A DNA stretch of 64,000 nucleotides from a bacterium. GTDB taxonomy: Bacteria; Cyanobacteriota; Vampirovibrionia; Gastranaerophilales; Gastranaerophilaceae. The notes under the pieces are model-generated. The model had not been told where the DNA came from. It ran no database searches and saw nothing but the letters and a program-made list of their open reading frames with translations. Of this stretch, positions 42,453 to 52,298 are shown piece by piece (within the stretch, counting starts at the first letter, position 1; the number at the start of each line of letters is the position of its first letter). Made by a program: the position numbers and the translations under genes. The stretch is from contig JAFQNF010000026.1 in assembly GCA_017396025.1 (NCBI GenBank), positions 22,709 to 86,708 on the forward strand, in the 5' to 3' direction.

Positions 42453-42538
42453 GTGTAATAGTTCTTTACTATTGCTTCAAATAAATAAGGGTTTAAGTTA
42501 AAATCTTCATGTTCTTATAAGAAATAGTGGAGATTGAT

Positions 42539-43912
42539 ATGTATAACGTAGCTATTGTTGGTGGTGGTCCGGCTGGTATTTTTGCGGCTTTAGAAATTAT
42601 GAAGCTAAAACCAGAATGGAAAGTTGTTCTTGTTGAAAAAGGCGTACAAATTGAAAAAAGAAAATGCCTTTTAAGAGAAGGTTACGACAAATGCCCTACT
42701 TGTAAAAAATGTGGTTTATTATGCGGTTGGGGCGGTGCTGGTGCATTTTCTGATGGCAAATTAACTTTAACACCAGATGTTGGCGGACACTTACTAGACT
42801 ATATGCCGCGTAAATCTGTTGAAGATTTAGTTAAATATACAGATGATACATATCTAAAATTTGGTGCTACTGATGAAGTATTCGGGTTAGACAAAGAAGT
42901 TTTTGCAGATATTGAACGTGAAGCAACATTAGCAGAATTAAAACTTGTTCATTCACCAGTTAGACACCTAGGTACAGAAAGAAGCTTAGATGTTCTTAAA
43001 AATATGCAAGATTACCTAAGCGAAAGAATTACTATCTTATACGATACAATTGCTGATCAATTAATTGTAGAAAATGGTCAAGTAAAAGGTTTTATTACAA
43101 AAGATAATCAAAAAATTACAGCAGAGCACATTATTATCGCTCCAGGTAGAGAAGGTGCTGACTGGCTAACTCAAGAATTCAGTAAAAATAAAATTGGTAT
43201 GGTTAATAATGCTGTAGACGTAGGGGTACGTGTTGAATTACCAGCACCAGTATTTGAACCAATTACAGAAAAATTATATGAATCAAAATTAATTTATCAT
43301 TCTCCAACTTTTGGCGATGAAGTAAGAACATTCTGTATGAATCCATACGGTGAAGTTGTAACAGAAAATTACTCTGGTATTGCAACAGTTAATGGTCACA
43401 GCTATGCAAATTATAGAACACCAAACACTAACTTTGCTCTATTAGTTTCTGAAAAGTTCACAGAACCATTCAAAGAGCCAATTGCATATGGTCAACACGT
43501 TGCTAGACTTGCTAATATGTTAGCTGGTGGCGTTTTAGTTCAAAGATTTGGTGACTTATTAGATGGTCGTCGTTCTACACCAGATAGAATTAAAAGCAGC
43601 ATAATCACACCAACGTTAGCGTGTGCAACACCTGGCGATTTAAGCTTAGTTTTACCATACAGACAAATGACAGCTATCATAGAAATGTTATATGCATTAG
43701 ATAAAATCGCACCAGGAACAGCATCAAGATACACATTGTTATATGGTGTTGAAGTTAAATTCTATTCTGGAAGAGTTAAATTGACTGATAATTTAGAAAC
43801 AGAAGGTGTAAAAAACTTATATGCAATCGGTGATGGCGCAGGTGTTACAAGAGGTTTAATCCAAGCTTCAGCATCTGGTGTTCACGCAGCACGTGTAATT
43901 TGTTCAAAATAA
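42539..43912 (+). CDS. FAD-dependent oxidoreductase (COG2509-type dehydrogenase)
   Basis: 457 residues from ATG 42539, with GGAG seven bases upstream; a GTG at 42527 overlaps that site and is less likely. The dinucleotide fold appears at the N-terminus (VAIVGGGPAGIFAALE). A Cys-rich segment CPTCKKCGLLCGWGGAGAFSDGKL follows at about 55-80. The second nucleotide motif and the terminal YAIGDGAGVTRGLIQAS are also present. The family is uncharacterised; the CxxCxxC-like cluster suggests a redox or metal role. It is followed within 10 bases by gcvT, so it may join the glycine-cleavage operon, possibly with redox coupling. The substrate is unknown. Confidence 0.85.
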   Translation: MYNVAIVGGGPAGIFAALEIMKLKPEWKVVLVEKGVQIEKRKCLLREGYDKCPTCKKCGLLCGWGGAGAFSDGKLTLTPDVGGHLLDYMPRKSVEDLVKYTDDTYLKFGATDEVFGLDKEVFADIEREATLAELKLVHSPVRHLGTERSLDVLKNMQDYLSERITILYDTIADQLIVENGQVKGFITKDNQKITAEHIIIAPGREGADWLTQEFSKNKIGMVNNAVDVGVRVELPAPVFEPITEKLYESKLIYHSPTFGDEVRTFCMNPYGEVVTENYSGIATVNGHSYANYRTPNTNFALLVSEKFTEPFKEPIAYGQHVARLANMLAGGVLVQRFGDLLDGRRSTPDRIKSSIITPTLACATPGDLSLVLPYRQMTAIIEMLYALDKIAPGTASRYTLLYGVEVKFYSGRVKLTDNLETEGVKNLYAIGDGAGVTRGLIQASASGVHAARVICSK

Positions 43913-43922
43913 GGATGAAAAA

Positions 43923-45026
43923 ATGGCAAAAACATTTTTATATGATGACCACGTAAAACTTGGCGCAAAAATGGTCGATTTTGCTGGTTGGGATATGCCT
44001 GTTCAATATACAAGCATCATAGAAGAGCACAACAACGTAAGAAACAATGCTGGTTTGTTCGATGTTTCACACATGGGTGAAATATTTGTATACGGTAAAG
44101 AAGCTGTTGCATATTTGCAAACACTTGTTCCTCAAGATATCGAAAAAATTATTGATAAAAAAGCTAAATACTGCCAATTTACAAATGAACAAGGCGGAAT
44201 CATCGACGACTTATTTATCTATAAATTAAAAGAAAATAACTATTTATTGGTTGTAAATGCATCAAGATTAGAAGCAGATTATAAATGGATGAAAGAACAT
44301 TGCAAAGACTTTGATGTAGTTGTAGATAATTTATCAGCCGATTTATCAATGGTTGCACTTCAAGGACCAAAAGCAGCAGATATTTTGGAAAAAGTTGGCT
44401 TATCAAAAGAAGATCATCCAAGAACAATGTATATTATGCAAGCCCCATTAATTGGCGTACAAACATATATTTCAAGAACTGGATATACTGGTGAAGACGG
44501 TTTTGAAATAATAATTGAAAACAATAAAGTTTCAGAACTTTGGAATACCATTTTAGAAAAAGGCAAAGAATTTGGAATATTACCAATTGGTTTAGGCGCA
44601 AGAGATACACTACGTTTAGAATCAGCTATGAGCTTATATGGACACGAGTTGAATGAAACAACATCTCCTGTTGAAGCAACGATTGCTTGGTCAATTGATA
44701 AAGATAAAACAGCTGATTATATTGGTAAAAATGTAATTCAAAAACAACTTGCAGAAGGAGTTGAAAGAAAGTTAATTGCATTCAAAATGATTGATAGAGG
44801 TATTGCAAGACATGAATACCCTATTTATCTAAATGATGAAGAAATCGGTTATGTTACAAGTGGTTGTGTAGCACCATTTTTAGGTGAAAACATAGGACTT
44901 GGATACGTAAAAACTAATAAAAATTTAAAAATTGACGATACTATTCAAATCATGATAAGAAATAAGTTGTATAATGCAGTTATAACAAGCAAAAATTTTA
45001 TACAAAAGCATAATAAAAATAACTAG
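43923..45026 (+). CDS. gcvT: Aminomethyltransferase, glycine cleavage T protein
   Basis: A 367-residue protein of standard length. The N-terminus MVDFAGWDMPVQYTSIIEEH, then LFDVSHMGE, LIVVNASR-like LLVVNASRLEADYKWM, and the central RTGYTGEDGFEI with RDTLRLESAMSLYGHEL are diagnostic. It transfers the aminomethyl carbon from the lipoylated H protein to tetrahydrofolate, releasing ammonia. It is followed by gcvH after 15 bases with a good GGAGG ribosome site. Confidence 0.97.
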   Translation: MAKTFLYDDHVKLGAKMVDFAGWDMPVQYTSIIEEHNNVRNNAGLFDVSHMGEIFVYGKEAVAYLQTLVPQDIEKIIDKKAKYCQFTNEQGGIIDDLFIYKLKENNYLLVVNASRLEADYKWMKEHCKDFDVVVDNLSADLSMVALQGPKAADILEKVGLSKEDHPRTMYIMQAPLIGVQTYISRTGYTGEDGFEIIIENNKVSELWNTILEKGKEFGILPIGLGARDTLRLESAMSLYGHELNETTSPVEATIAWSIDKDKTADYIGKNVIQKQLAEGVERKLIAFKMIDRGIARHEYPIYLNDEEIGYVTSGCVAPFLGENIGLGYVKTNKNLKIDDTIQIMIRNKLYNAVITSKNFIQKHNKNN

Positions 45027-45041
45027 GAGGAAAAAACAAAA

Positions 45042-45422
45042 ATGGCAGCACGTGACAATATGTTATGCAGCAAATCACACGAATATGTTTTTGAAGCTGA
45101 TGGCAGTTATTATATAGGTTTAACAGATTACGCTATCGAACAACTAGGAGATATCGTTTTTGTTGAATTACCAGAAGTTGGTTCATCATACACAAAGGGT
45201 GAAATTTTCGGAACAATCGAGTCTGTTAAAGCAGCATCTGAAATTTACATGCCAGTTGGCGGAACAGTTGTTGAAATCAATGAACAATTAATTGAAAAAC
45301 CTGAATTATTAAATGAATCAGAATTCGATGAAATGTGGTTAATAAAAGTTTCTTCTGAAACATACGCGGAAGACAGCAAAGACTTATTAGATTACTCAAC
45401 ATACAAAGAAGAAGTAGAATAG
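45042..45422 (+). CDS. gcvH: Glycine cleavage system H protein
   Basis: A 126-residue lipoyl-domain protein. The lipoylation lysine is Lys63 in TIESVKAASEIYMPVGG. The preceding IGLTDYAIEQLGDIVFVELPEVG and the terminal ELLNESEFDEMWLIKV are canonical. It shuttles the aminomethyl group between the P and T proteins and the L protein. It is encoded between gcvT and gcvPA, with one base to the next start. Confidence 0.97.
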   Translation: MAARDNMLCSKSHEYVFEADGSYYIGLTDYAIEQLGDIVFVELPEVGSSYTKGEIFGTIESVKAASEIYMPVGGTVVEINEQLIEKPELLNESEFDEMWLIKVSSETYAEDSKDLLDYSTYKEEVE

Positions 45423-45423
45423 A

Positions 45424-46692
45424 ATGAATAATTTTAAAGCAAATTCAAATAGTGTGATAAAAGAGATGCTATCATCTATTGGAGAAACAAGCCTTGATGG
45501 TTTATACTCTATGGTTGATAAAAAAGCATTAATGGATGAACTTAAACTTCCTGAAGGTTTAAGTGAGTTAGAAACGCAAAAAAAAGTTAAAGCAATTGCA
45601 AATCAAAACAAAACTGATTACGCTTGTTTTTTAGGTGGTGGTTCATACCAAAGATTTATACCTGCAGCGATATCTCAAATATCATCACGTTTTGAATTTA
45701 ATACAGCATACACACCATATCAACCAGAAATTTCACAAGGAACTTTGCAAGTTATTTATGAATTTCAATCAATGATTTGTGATTTAACAGGAATGGAAGT
45801 ATGTAATGCTTCTGTTTATGATGCAGGCAACGCTTGTGCAGAAGCTATGTTAATGGCTGTAAGAATAAGTGGAAAAAATAAAGTTCTTGTAAGCGAAGCG
45901 TTAAACCCACAATATATTGAAGTTGTAAAAACATATGCAAATGCAGGTAATGTTGAAGTTGAAATGGTTCCTGATATCAATACAGTGAATGAAAAAATGT
46001 TATCAGGAGATTATGCTGGCTTAATTATTCAAAATCCAAACTTTTACGGAAGTTTAGAAGAAATTAACATTGAAAAACACCAAAAAACAATGCTTATTGC
46101 TTGCGTTGAAATGACAAGCACTGCGGTTTTGAAGAAACCGAACGAATACGGCGCTGATATTGTTGTTGGTGATGTACAATCTTTTGGAAACAGTGTTTGT
46201 TTTGGCGGGCCATATGCAGGATTTATTGCAACATTAGATAAATACAAACGTCAAATGCCAGGAAGAATTGTTGGTAGAACATTAGATGCTGATGGTAAAC
46301 AAGCATTCACACTAACTCTTCAAGCTCGTGAACAACATATTAGAAGAGAAAAAGCAACAAGTAATATATGTTCCAATCAAGGTTTAGCTATATTAAATTC
46401 AGTTGTTTATTTGTCCTTACTTGGGAAAAAAGGCATCGAACAAGTTGCTTATTTAAGTGCAAAAAATGCTCATAAATTAGCGGATGGACTAATAAAAAAA
46501 GGCTATAAGATTGAAAATAAAGATTTCTTTAATGAGTTCATTTTGGAAGTTAAAGATGCAAAATCTTTTATCAGTAATATGAAACAAAATGGAATACTTG
46601 CTGGTCTATATATTAGTGATAACAAAGTTCTTGTTTGCACAACAGAAGTAAATACAGACGAAGAAATAAAACGCTATATTGAATTAGCATAA
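45424..46692 (+). CDS. gcvPA: Glycine dehydrogenase (decarboxylating) subunit 1
   Basis: A 422-residue N-terminal-type subunit of the two-subunit P protein. Typical blocks are FLGGGSYQRFIPAAISQISSR, AYTPYQPEISQGTLQVIYEFQ, YDAGNACAEAMLMA and the later GRIVGRTLDADGKQAFTLTLQAREQHIRREKATSNICSNQ. This subunit lacks the PLP-binding lysine, which resides in subunit 2 (GcvPB). In most genomes gcvPB follows directly. Here a glycosyltransferase gene follows instead, and no gcvPB exists in the window. The gene is otherwise intact. Confidence 0.95.
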   Translation: MNNFKANSNSVIKEMLSSIGETSLDGLYSMVDKKALMDELKLPEGLSELETQKKVKAIANQNKTDYACFLGGGSYQRFIPAAISQISSRFEFNTAYTPYQPEISQGTLQVIYEFQSMICDLTGMEVCNASVYDAGNACAEAMLMAVRISGKNKVLVSEALNPQYIEVVKTYANAGNVEVEMVPDINTVNEKMLSGDYAGLIIQNPNFYGSLEEINIEKHQKTMLIACVEMTSTAVLKKPNEYGADIVVGDVQSFGNSVCFGGPYAGFIATLDKYKRQMPGRIVGRTLDADGKQAFTLTLQAREQHIRREKATSNICSNQGLAILNSVVYLSLLGKKGIEQVAYLSAKNAHKLADGLIKKGYKIENKDFFNEFILEVKDAKSFISNMKQNGILAGLYISDNKVLVCTTEVNTDEEIKRYIELA

Positions 46693-46705
46693 TAGGTAAG
46701 AAAAC

Positions 46706-48430
46706 ATGAAAAAGTTGGGAATGCGTATAGAATATATTGTTGGCGTGTTTTTAATTTTCTTGTGTTTTCTTTTGTATTGGTTAAATATGGGCAATTATGC
46801 GTTTTTGGATACAAATGAGACAAGATTTGTTTCAATTGCAAAAGACATGCTAAGTCATAGCGATTGGATTAATGTACAACTAAATGACGAGGCTTTTTTT
46901 AAGTATCCACCTTTATTATTTTGGTTAATAAACCTTTCTTGTGTGGCATTTGCAAAAATCAATGCGGAAGTTGTGAGATTACCAATTTCTTTAATAACAT
47001 CTTTTGGCATAATTTCAATGTTCTTTATGCTAAAAAATATGTTGTCTAAATCATATGCATTTATTATAACTTTGATTTTTGCAACCAGCGTAGGAACACT
47101 TGTTTTTTCTAGACTTGCAACTAATGATATGCTTTTTTGTATATTTTCATTAGCGGCTATTTTATGTGCTTCAAAAACATTATTTTCAAGAAAAAACAAA
47201 CAAAAAATTATTATTTGGACACTTGTATATTTGTTTATTGCATTTGCAACAATGAGCTGTGGAGTATTAGGGTTCATAATACCAACCGTTTGCATATATG
47301 CAATGTACATTCTTTCAGGAAATATGAAAGAACTTTTTAATCCAAGACATTTTTTTCCAGGGCTAACAATCTTTGCTCTAATAACACTGCCTTGGCACAT
47401 AATTATGCTAAATAAAAATGGGCTTGTATTCTTTAAAGAATATTTTTCAACAATTAATTTTATAAAATATGCAGGAATAAAAGAAACATTAACGGTAATA
47501 GCAATATTCTTAACTAGTTTTGTACCTTGGGCATTTTCTTTTATATGGATAATTGGTTCAAAATTCAAGGACATTTTAAACTCTATTAGTTCATACTTTA
47601 AAGACAATTCACAAATAAAACTACAAGATAAATGGCAAACACTAAAAACTACAGAACGTTTCTTATCTATAAATACAATTGTGTTTTTTGTAGCACTAGT
47701 TTTTGCAATTTTGTACGGTTCAAAACACACTTACTCAGTACTATTTTTACTTTTCCCAGCATCTTGTATCACAGGATTCTATTGGTATGAATACATTGTA
47801 AAAAAAGAGCACGATAAAAGTATCTTTTTTGCAACTATGGTACCAAATATAATTCTAATAATAAGTTCTATTATTGGATTATTCGGACATAACTACATCA
47901 ATACAGTTATTAATCAAAGCCTAAAAAACTTAATTGTTCCACTAACAATGATATTTTTTGTTATACCGTTATTTGGTATTTTTACAATTCTTTTAAAGGG
48001 AAGAAAAACTCTTTTTGCATCAAATTTAATATTAATGATTTCTGTTTCATTGGTTTTAACACCAACATTTTTTAATTTTATGATTGCAAATGGTGGCGAA
48101 AAAGACTTAATTGGGTTTGCTCAATTAGCAAAAAAAGACAATATAAAACTAACAGCTTTTTTACCATCAAAAAAACACAGCATAACTTATTATTATGACA
48201 ATAAAATTAATTTCCAAAATAATAATGATATTGAATGGCTAAGAAATTATTTAAGTAAAAATCCTCACGAATACGTAATTGTAGAAATCAAAGATCTATG
48301 GGATATTGAAGCAAAAAAAATACCATATTTATTAATAGATTCAGGAAAGAGATATTGCTTAATACAACATTCTCCAGCAAGTTTAAAAGAATTAAAAAAT
48401 GAACAAGAACCGGAGATTATTATATTCTAA
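46706..48430 (+). CDS. Membrane glycosyltransferase of the ArnT/PMT family
   Basis: A 574-residue protein with about 11-13 membrane helices and a soluble C-terminal part. After the first helix comes [11 protein letters not shown], where the Asp-Glu pair is the catalytic DE-type motif of GT-C enzymes, then [11 protein letters not shown] with the KYPPL element of PMT/ArnT proteins. Such enzymes move a sugar from a polyprenyl-phosphate donor to lipid A, protein or another acceptor on the outer face of the inner membrane. The acceptor is unknown. It is followed by yidD with a one-base overlap. Confidence 0.85.
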   Translation: MKKLGMRIEYIVGVFLIFLCFLLYWLNMGNYAFLDTNETRFVSIAKDMLSHSDWINVQLNDEAFFKYPPLLFWLINLSCVAFAKINAEVVRLPISLITSFGIISMFFMLKNMLSKSYAFIITLIFATSVGTLVFSRLATNDMLFCIFSLAAILCASKTLFSRKNKQKIIIWTLVYLFIAFATMSCGVLGFIIPTVCIYAMYILSGNMKELFNPRHFFPGLTIFALITLPWHIIMLNKNGLVFFKEYFSTINFIKYAGIKETLTVIAIFLTSFVPWAFSFIWIIGSKFKDILNSISSYFKDNSQIKLQDKWQTLKTTERFLSINTIVFFVALVFAILYGSKHTYSVLFLLFPASCITGFYWYEYIVKKEHDKSIFFATMVPNIILIISSIIGLFGHNYINTVINQSLKNLIVPLTMIFFVIPLFGIFTILLKGRKTLFASNLILMISVSLVLTPTFFNFMIANGGEKDLIGFAQLAKKDNIKLTAFLPSKKHSITYYYDNKINFQNNNDIEWLRNYLSKNPHEYVIVEIKDLWDIEAKKIPYLLIDSGKRYCLIQHSPASLKELKNEQEPEIIIF

Positions 48431-48639
48431 TGATAAAAAACTTCTTTCTTTATTTAATAAAAATTTATCAAACGATATCAAAATTAACCCCACCAGTATG
48501 TAGATTTTATCCAACTTGTTCTGAATATACGAAACAAGCAATTATTAAATACGGAGTGCTAAAAGGCGGTTTTCTTGGCATAAAAAGAATTTTAAAATGC
48601 CACCCTTTTCATCCTGGCGGATATGACCCTGTACCTTAA
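48430..48639 (+). CDS. yidD: Membrane protein insertion efficiency factor YidD
   Basis: A 69-residue protein. The body [22 protein letters not shown], then [24 protein letters not shown], is the complete YidD signature with its conserved Cys residues. It begins with a short hydrophobic/amphipathic helix. YidD assists insertion of inner-membrane proteins with YidC. It usually lies in the rnpA-yidC region. Here it is coupled to a glycosyltransferase gene instead, and no rnpA or yidC is nearby. Confidence 0.95.
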   Translation: MIKNFFLYLIKIYQTISKLTPPVCRFYPTCSEYTKQAIIKYGVLKGGFLGIKRILKCHPFHPGGYDPVP

Positions 48640-48670
48640 TTATCGTAACAAAAAATAACAATGGCGAGAT

Positions 48671-48735
48671 ATTAGACAATTTCAAACAAAAATCTTACTT
48701 TATAAAAAAAGCAAGGTAAGTAAGTAATGTCTAAA
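48671..48735. repeat. Nested inverted repeats downstream of yidD
   Basis: The outer arms TTAGACA (48672-48678) and TGTCTAA (48728-48734) enclose an inner stem, CTTACTTT (48694-48701) with AAGGTAAG (48713-48720). No clear T-run follows on the plus strand. It may be a weak terminator or a structured 5' element of the next gene. Nothing else is recognisable between 48640 and 48810. Confidence 0.4.
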
Positions 48736-48810
48736 TTTTTATATAGTAAAAGTAAAGTAAATAAAATATTCTTAGACCTACAAAATATGATTTGGGGGCT
48801 TTAATTAACA

Positions 48811-50151
48811 ATGAATATAAGCTCTCAACTCGTATCAAAACTAGGTTCACCAAATTCTAAAATTCCTTTAGCAGTAAAGGATTTATGTAACAGCGCAGGA
48901 TGTACATATTTTTCTTATGATGCTGGTGGCGCCATTGAAGGGAAAGATAGACTAATAGATGAAGTCGGAACTGGCGCACTATGGTTATTCGGGATACCAG
49001 CATATAAAAAATTAATAGATATGACTTTATTTAAAAAAGCAGGACTAGACCCAGCAGTAGACGTAAGGGTTGTTAAAAATAGTGCTTATTTTAAAAAAGC
49101 AGTTGAAAATGCACCAACAGACACAATAAAAAAATCGCTAACAGACGCAGGAAAAAATTTAGGAAAAACAAAAAGTTTAAACATTGCAAAATTTGGTATT
49201 GCAATGGGTTTAACAATGCTATCTTATTTTGGACTAACAAAATTCAAACAAGAAATAACAAAGAAAAACATTGAAAAAGAATACATTGCAAAACAAATGA
49301 ACAAAACTGTGCTCACTCATAATTATGAATTATTTGAAAAAAGCAATGTTTTTTCAGAAATAGAACAACCAAAGAAACAAAAAAATCCATCATTTGGTTC
49401 TGCAGCTGTTATCAAAGCAGCAGAAGAAATAATGCTTAACCCTGTTAAAAACATGATGTTACTAGATATGGGAATAAGTGCAGAAAGACTTTCCGGAGCA
49501 AGAACAAAAGGCGAATTTGCAGAGTATGCAATTAAAGAAGGTTCGTTCTTATTCTTTGTATATGGCGCAGATAAAATGATAAAGAAAGGGATAGATTTTG
49601 CTGCAGAAAAATTATTTAAAACTCCAATTGGATTAGATGCAAAACTTATTTCTTCAGACTATGCAAAAGATATTTTAAAAAATTCAAAATTAAAAACACA
49701 AGTTAAGGAGTTCACACAAAAGTTTTCTTCTAATACAGACATTAATGCTTTGTACGATTTTATATTTAAAAACCAAACACACCCAGTTGTAGAAGCTGCA
49801 AAGCAATCAGGAATAATTTCAACAATAAAAACAAAAAGTGGAGACGTATTAATCGACACAAGAAAATATATAGACCCAAAAGATATACAAAAATTAACAA
49901 AAGAATTAAACAAATTTATAGATTTTAAAGAACCGTCAAAACAAACTGTTAGCAAATATTTAGACAAGATAAAAGGTTTAAAAGTGGCTTCAACAGTGTT
50001 AAATATAGGTCTATGTTGTCTAGCATTAGGTTATATCGTACCAAAAGCAATGTTTAAATATAGAGAAAAACACCAAAATGGAAAAAATGACTTTCACGTA
50101 AAAACAGAATATGAAAAAGAACTAGCAAAAAAAAATTTGTGCACACTTTAA
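48811..50151 (+). CDS. Lineage-specific protein of unknown function with hydrophobic segments
   Basis: A 446-residue protein I do not recognise. Hydrophobic stretches occur near 55-65 (GALWLFGIPAYK), about 128-145 (FGIAMGLTMLSYFGLTKF), 235-250 (FLFFVYGADKM) and 405-425 (LNIGLCCLALGYIVPKAMF). The last two could be membrane helices. The region at about 190 has KNPSFGSAAVIKAAEEIM. The remainder is Lys-rich and helical. It is transcribed before a 94-residue protein and a metallopeptidase that also look lineage-specific, so the three may act together at the envelope. No catalytic motif is seen. Confidence 0.65.
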   Translation: MNISSQLVSKLGSPNSKIPLAVKDLCNSAGCTYFSYDAGGAIEGKDRLIDEVGTGALWLFGIPAYKKLIDMTLFKKAGLDPAVDVRVVKNSAYFKKAVENAPTDTIKKSLTDAGKNLGKTKSLNIAKFGIAMGLTMLSYFGLTKFKQEITKKNIEKEYIAKQMNKTVLTHNYELFEKSNVFSEIEQPKKQKNPSFGSAAVIKAAEEIMLNPVKNMMLLDMGISAERLSGARTKGEFAEYAIKEGSFLFFVYGADKMIKKGIDFAAEKLFKTPIGLDAKLISSDYAKDILKNSKLKTQVKEFTQKFSSNTDINALYDFIFKNQTHPVVEAAKQSGIISTIKTKSGDVLIDTRKYIDPKDIQKLTKELNKFIDFKEPSKQTVSKYLDKIKGLKVASTVLNIGLCCLALGYIVPKAMFKYREKHQNGKNDFHVKTEYEKELAKKNLCTL

Positions 50152-50166
50152 ATGAATGAATAGGTA

Positions 50167-50175
50167 TGTTATAAT
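50167..50175 (+). promoter_or_regulatory. Extended -10 promoter of the 94-residue protein gene
   Basis: TG-T-TATAAT (50167-50175) is a perfect extended -10. TTTAAA lies at 50147-50152 at a 17-base spacing. Transcription would start about 20 bases before the ATG, leaving just the ribosome binding site GTAAGGAG. Confidence 0.6.
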
Positions 50176-50200
50176 ATCTACGTAAGGAGTAAGGAAAGTA

Positions 50201-50485
50201 ATGATAACATCATACGGAGCAATGCAAAACGCAATACTTGCGAGAAATATAGCAACTTCGCAAATGGTTCAAAATTCAAGCCAGATGCTATCTGCTGTTT
50301 CTTTTGGAAATAGCCAACCTTTAAGACCTTCTTTTGCACAAGCAGATTGTTTTGAACTTCAAAACAAAGCAAATGAAACTAAAATTTCTGTTTTAAATAA
50401 GTGGATTGAAGCATTAGAAAAGAAATTAGCTGGTGATATCAAGCGTTCAACACCAAAATATGGTGGTGTTGACTATCAAGCATAG
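50201..50485 (+). CDS. Small unrecognised protein with an N-terminal VSF motif
   Basis: A 94-residue soluble protein with its own promoter. The first 30 residues are Ala/Ser/Gln/Asn-rich and end in MLSAVSFGN (VSF at 33-35), followed by PSFAQAD. The rest is helical (CFELQNKANETKISVLNKWIEALEKKLAG) and ends in KYGGVDYQA. The VSF position and the low-complexity leader resemble the leaders of the isomerase at 61138 and the HNH protein at 60883. No known domain is visible. Confidence 0.65.
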   Translation: MITSYGAMQNAILARNIATSQMVQNSSQMLSAVSFGNSQPLRPSFAQADCFELQNKANETKISVLNKWIEALEKKLAGDIKRSTPKYGGVDYQA

Positions 50486-50519
50486 TTTTATTGATATTAT
50501 TCCAGAATAACCCTTGATG

Positions 50520-50528
50520 TGTTATAAT
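50520..50528 (+). promoter_or_regulatory. Extended -10 promoter of the metallopeptidase-like gene
   Basis: TG-T-TATAAT at 50520-50528 is the same extended -10 form as at 50167. It lies 25 bases upstream of the ATG at 50554, with GAGAGGGAG as ribosome binding site. No clear -35 is needed in this promoter class. Confidence 0.55.
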
Positions 50529-50553
50529 TAACTATTGAGAGGGAGATTTTTCA

Positions 50554-52203
50554 ATGGCAGCGAACAAGAAAAAAGAACAACCTATATCTTTAAGGTTCTT
50601 ATTCATTTTTACTGCGTTTATAATTGCATTTTTTGTTTATGCAGCAACACCTAATGATATTAAGAAAATCAAGCAATCAAAAACATTTGAAGAAATGCTT
50701 GAATACACAAACGATACAGTATCAAATAAAAAAGTAGTTGAAGAAACAACCTCTAATAGTTTTCAAAAAGCACCAGAAGTAATACAAACAACGCAACAAC
50801 AAACCTATTATTATCAAACAGTTCCTTCCTATGAAAAGAAGAGAAAAATAAATTATAAGGATGATTCTACATTTTTAGAATTATTAGATGCATTAAGAAA
50901 ACAACCTGCAATGAGTACAACATCTGCAGAAGTTATCGTAAAAGAAATATTAAAATATAAAGGTTTCCCAGAACATAGCATTAATGTTGTGATTGAAGAT
51001 GAGAATGCAAAACAAAAAACACAAGGAAGCTACGTTGCCGCATACTTTAATATAAGCAGCGGCAACTTACACGTAAACAAAGAAGTTTTGTACAAAACAA
51101 GCATAGAACAAACAATTGCTATTATTGCTCACGAATTAGATCATTTTGAAAAAAATGCACAAATTTGCAAATCAATGGGAACAGATTCATACGCAAAATT
51201 GTTAATAGATAATAAAACCTTAGGTTTAAATGTTTCATTTTGGGACAATGCTCAAAAATATGCTGATATTAGCAATTTTGACGCAAAACATTATCAAGAT
51301 GCACTTGTTAGATACTTAAGCCAAGGAAGTATTGACTTAACAAGTTCATATTCAGATTTATATCGTTTAGCAGAACACATAAGAAACCCTATGGAACTAA
51401 GCGCATATGAAGTATCAGATTTCATTTTTGACTATTATGGGGTAGAAAATGACGACGGTCCACTAAAAAAATTAGTTGATAAATTCAATACTTTAGACTG
51501 GACTATACATAATTTAGTTGCAAAAGATTCATTACTAAGAGATGAAAGAATTGCATTTTTTGACTATTTCTTTATTCAAGCAATTTTATCTACTTATCCT
51601 CAATATAAAGATAAATACAACAACTGTCTCGAATCTGGAAATATGACTGAATTTTGGTTAGCATTTGAAAAAGACCACGAAAGTTTTTATAACAAAAATA
51701 TGCAACTAGATGAAAAAACATATAATAGCATCTTTAATTTAATCGTAAAAACAGATGCCATTGCAAAACAAGGGATTAACAATGACATAATTTGTTCAGC
51801 TCTAAAATTTAAAATAAATACACTACTTGCAAACATAGTATTCCCAAATGCTATAAAATTCATCAAAGAAGCAGCAAACGATTATTTATCATTTATACAA
51901 CAAAACAACATTTATTCACCAAAAGATGAACTAAATACAATTTTAACGCTAATTTGTATAGAGAATAATATTACAACTAAAAATCAAGAAGAAATATCTC
52001 TATACTACATAAAGTTGCCAAAAGAAATTGAATCTTTATACGGAATAAAAGGAAAAAACAGACGTTATCACTTCATATATAAAAACGAAGCATTCCAAAA
52101 TCTGTTAAAAGAAAAGAAAGCTGAAAATACGAATATAACAGACCAGCAACTTCTTTCAGACTTACTAAATAGTAAAAAATTAAACGATAGAAATAAATAT
52201 TAA
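50554..52203 (+). CDS. Membrane-anchored zinc metallopeptidase-like protein
   Basis: A 549-residue protein with one N-terminal membrane helix (about 13-30, LRFLFIFTAFIIAFFVYA), then a low-complexity linker. The motif IIAHELDHFEKNA at about 190-203 contains HExxH (H193, E194, H197), a zinc-binding metalloprotease signature. A downstream acidic ligand is plausible but not pinned down. The C-terminal 300 residues are helical and unrecognised. The topology places the enzyme on the outer side of the inner membrane. Family membership beyond gluzincin-like is uncertain. The gene has its own promoter. Confidence 0.65.
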   Translation: MAANKKKEQPISLRFLFIFTAFIIAFFVYAATPNDIKKIKQSKTFEEMLEYTNDTVSNKKVVEETTSNSFQKAPEVIQTTQQQTYYYQTVPSYEKKRKINYKDDSTFLELLDALRKQPAMSTTSAEVIVKEILKYKGFPEHSINVVIEDENAKQKTQGSYVAAYFNISSGNLHVNKEVLYKTSIEQTIAIIAHELDHFEKNAQICKSMGTDSYAKLLIDNKTLGLNVSFWDNAQKYADISNFDAKHYQDALVRYLSQGSIDLTSSYSDLYRLAEHIRNPMELSAYEVSDFIFDYYGVENDDGPLKKLVDKFNTLDWTIHNLVAKDSLLRDERIAFFDYFFIQAILSTYPQYKDKYNNCLESGNMTEFWLAFEKDHESFYNKNMQLDEKTYNSIFNLIVKTDAIAKQGINNDIICSALKFKINTLLANIVFPNAIKFIKEAANDYLSFIQQNNIYSPKDELNTILTLICIENNITTKNQEEISLYYIKLPKEIESLYGIKGKNRRYHFIYKNEAFQNLLKEKKAENTNITDQQLLSDLLNSKKLNDRNKY

Positions 52204-52298
52204 TTTTTATTAACAAATATAGCAATTATATATAAATTTTAGTCAATTTTTATAATCAAATTTTGTTTTTATATATAGGAAAACGGAGGAGGATTTTT

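Noticed and set aside
46855..47730. A 291-residue minus-strand frame inside the glycosyltransferase gene
   Set aside because: It is the reverse shadow of a membrane-protein gene with good coding features on the plus strand, and has no ribosome site or family resemblance.
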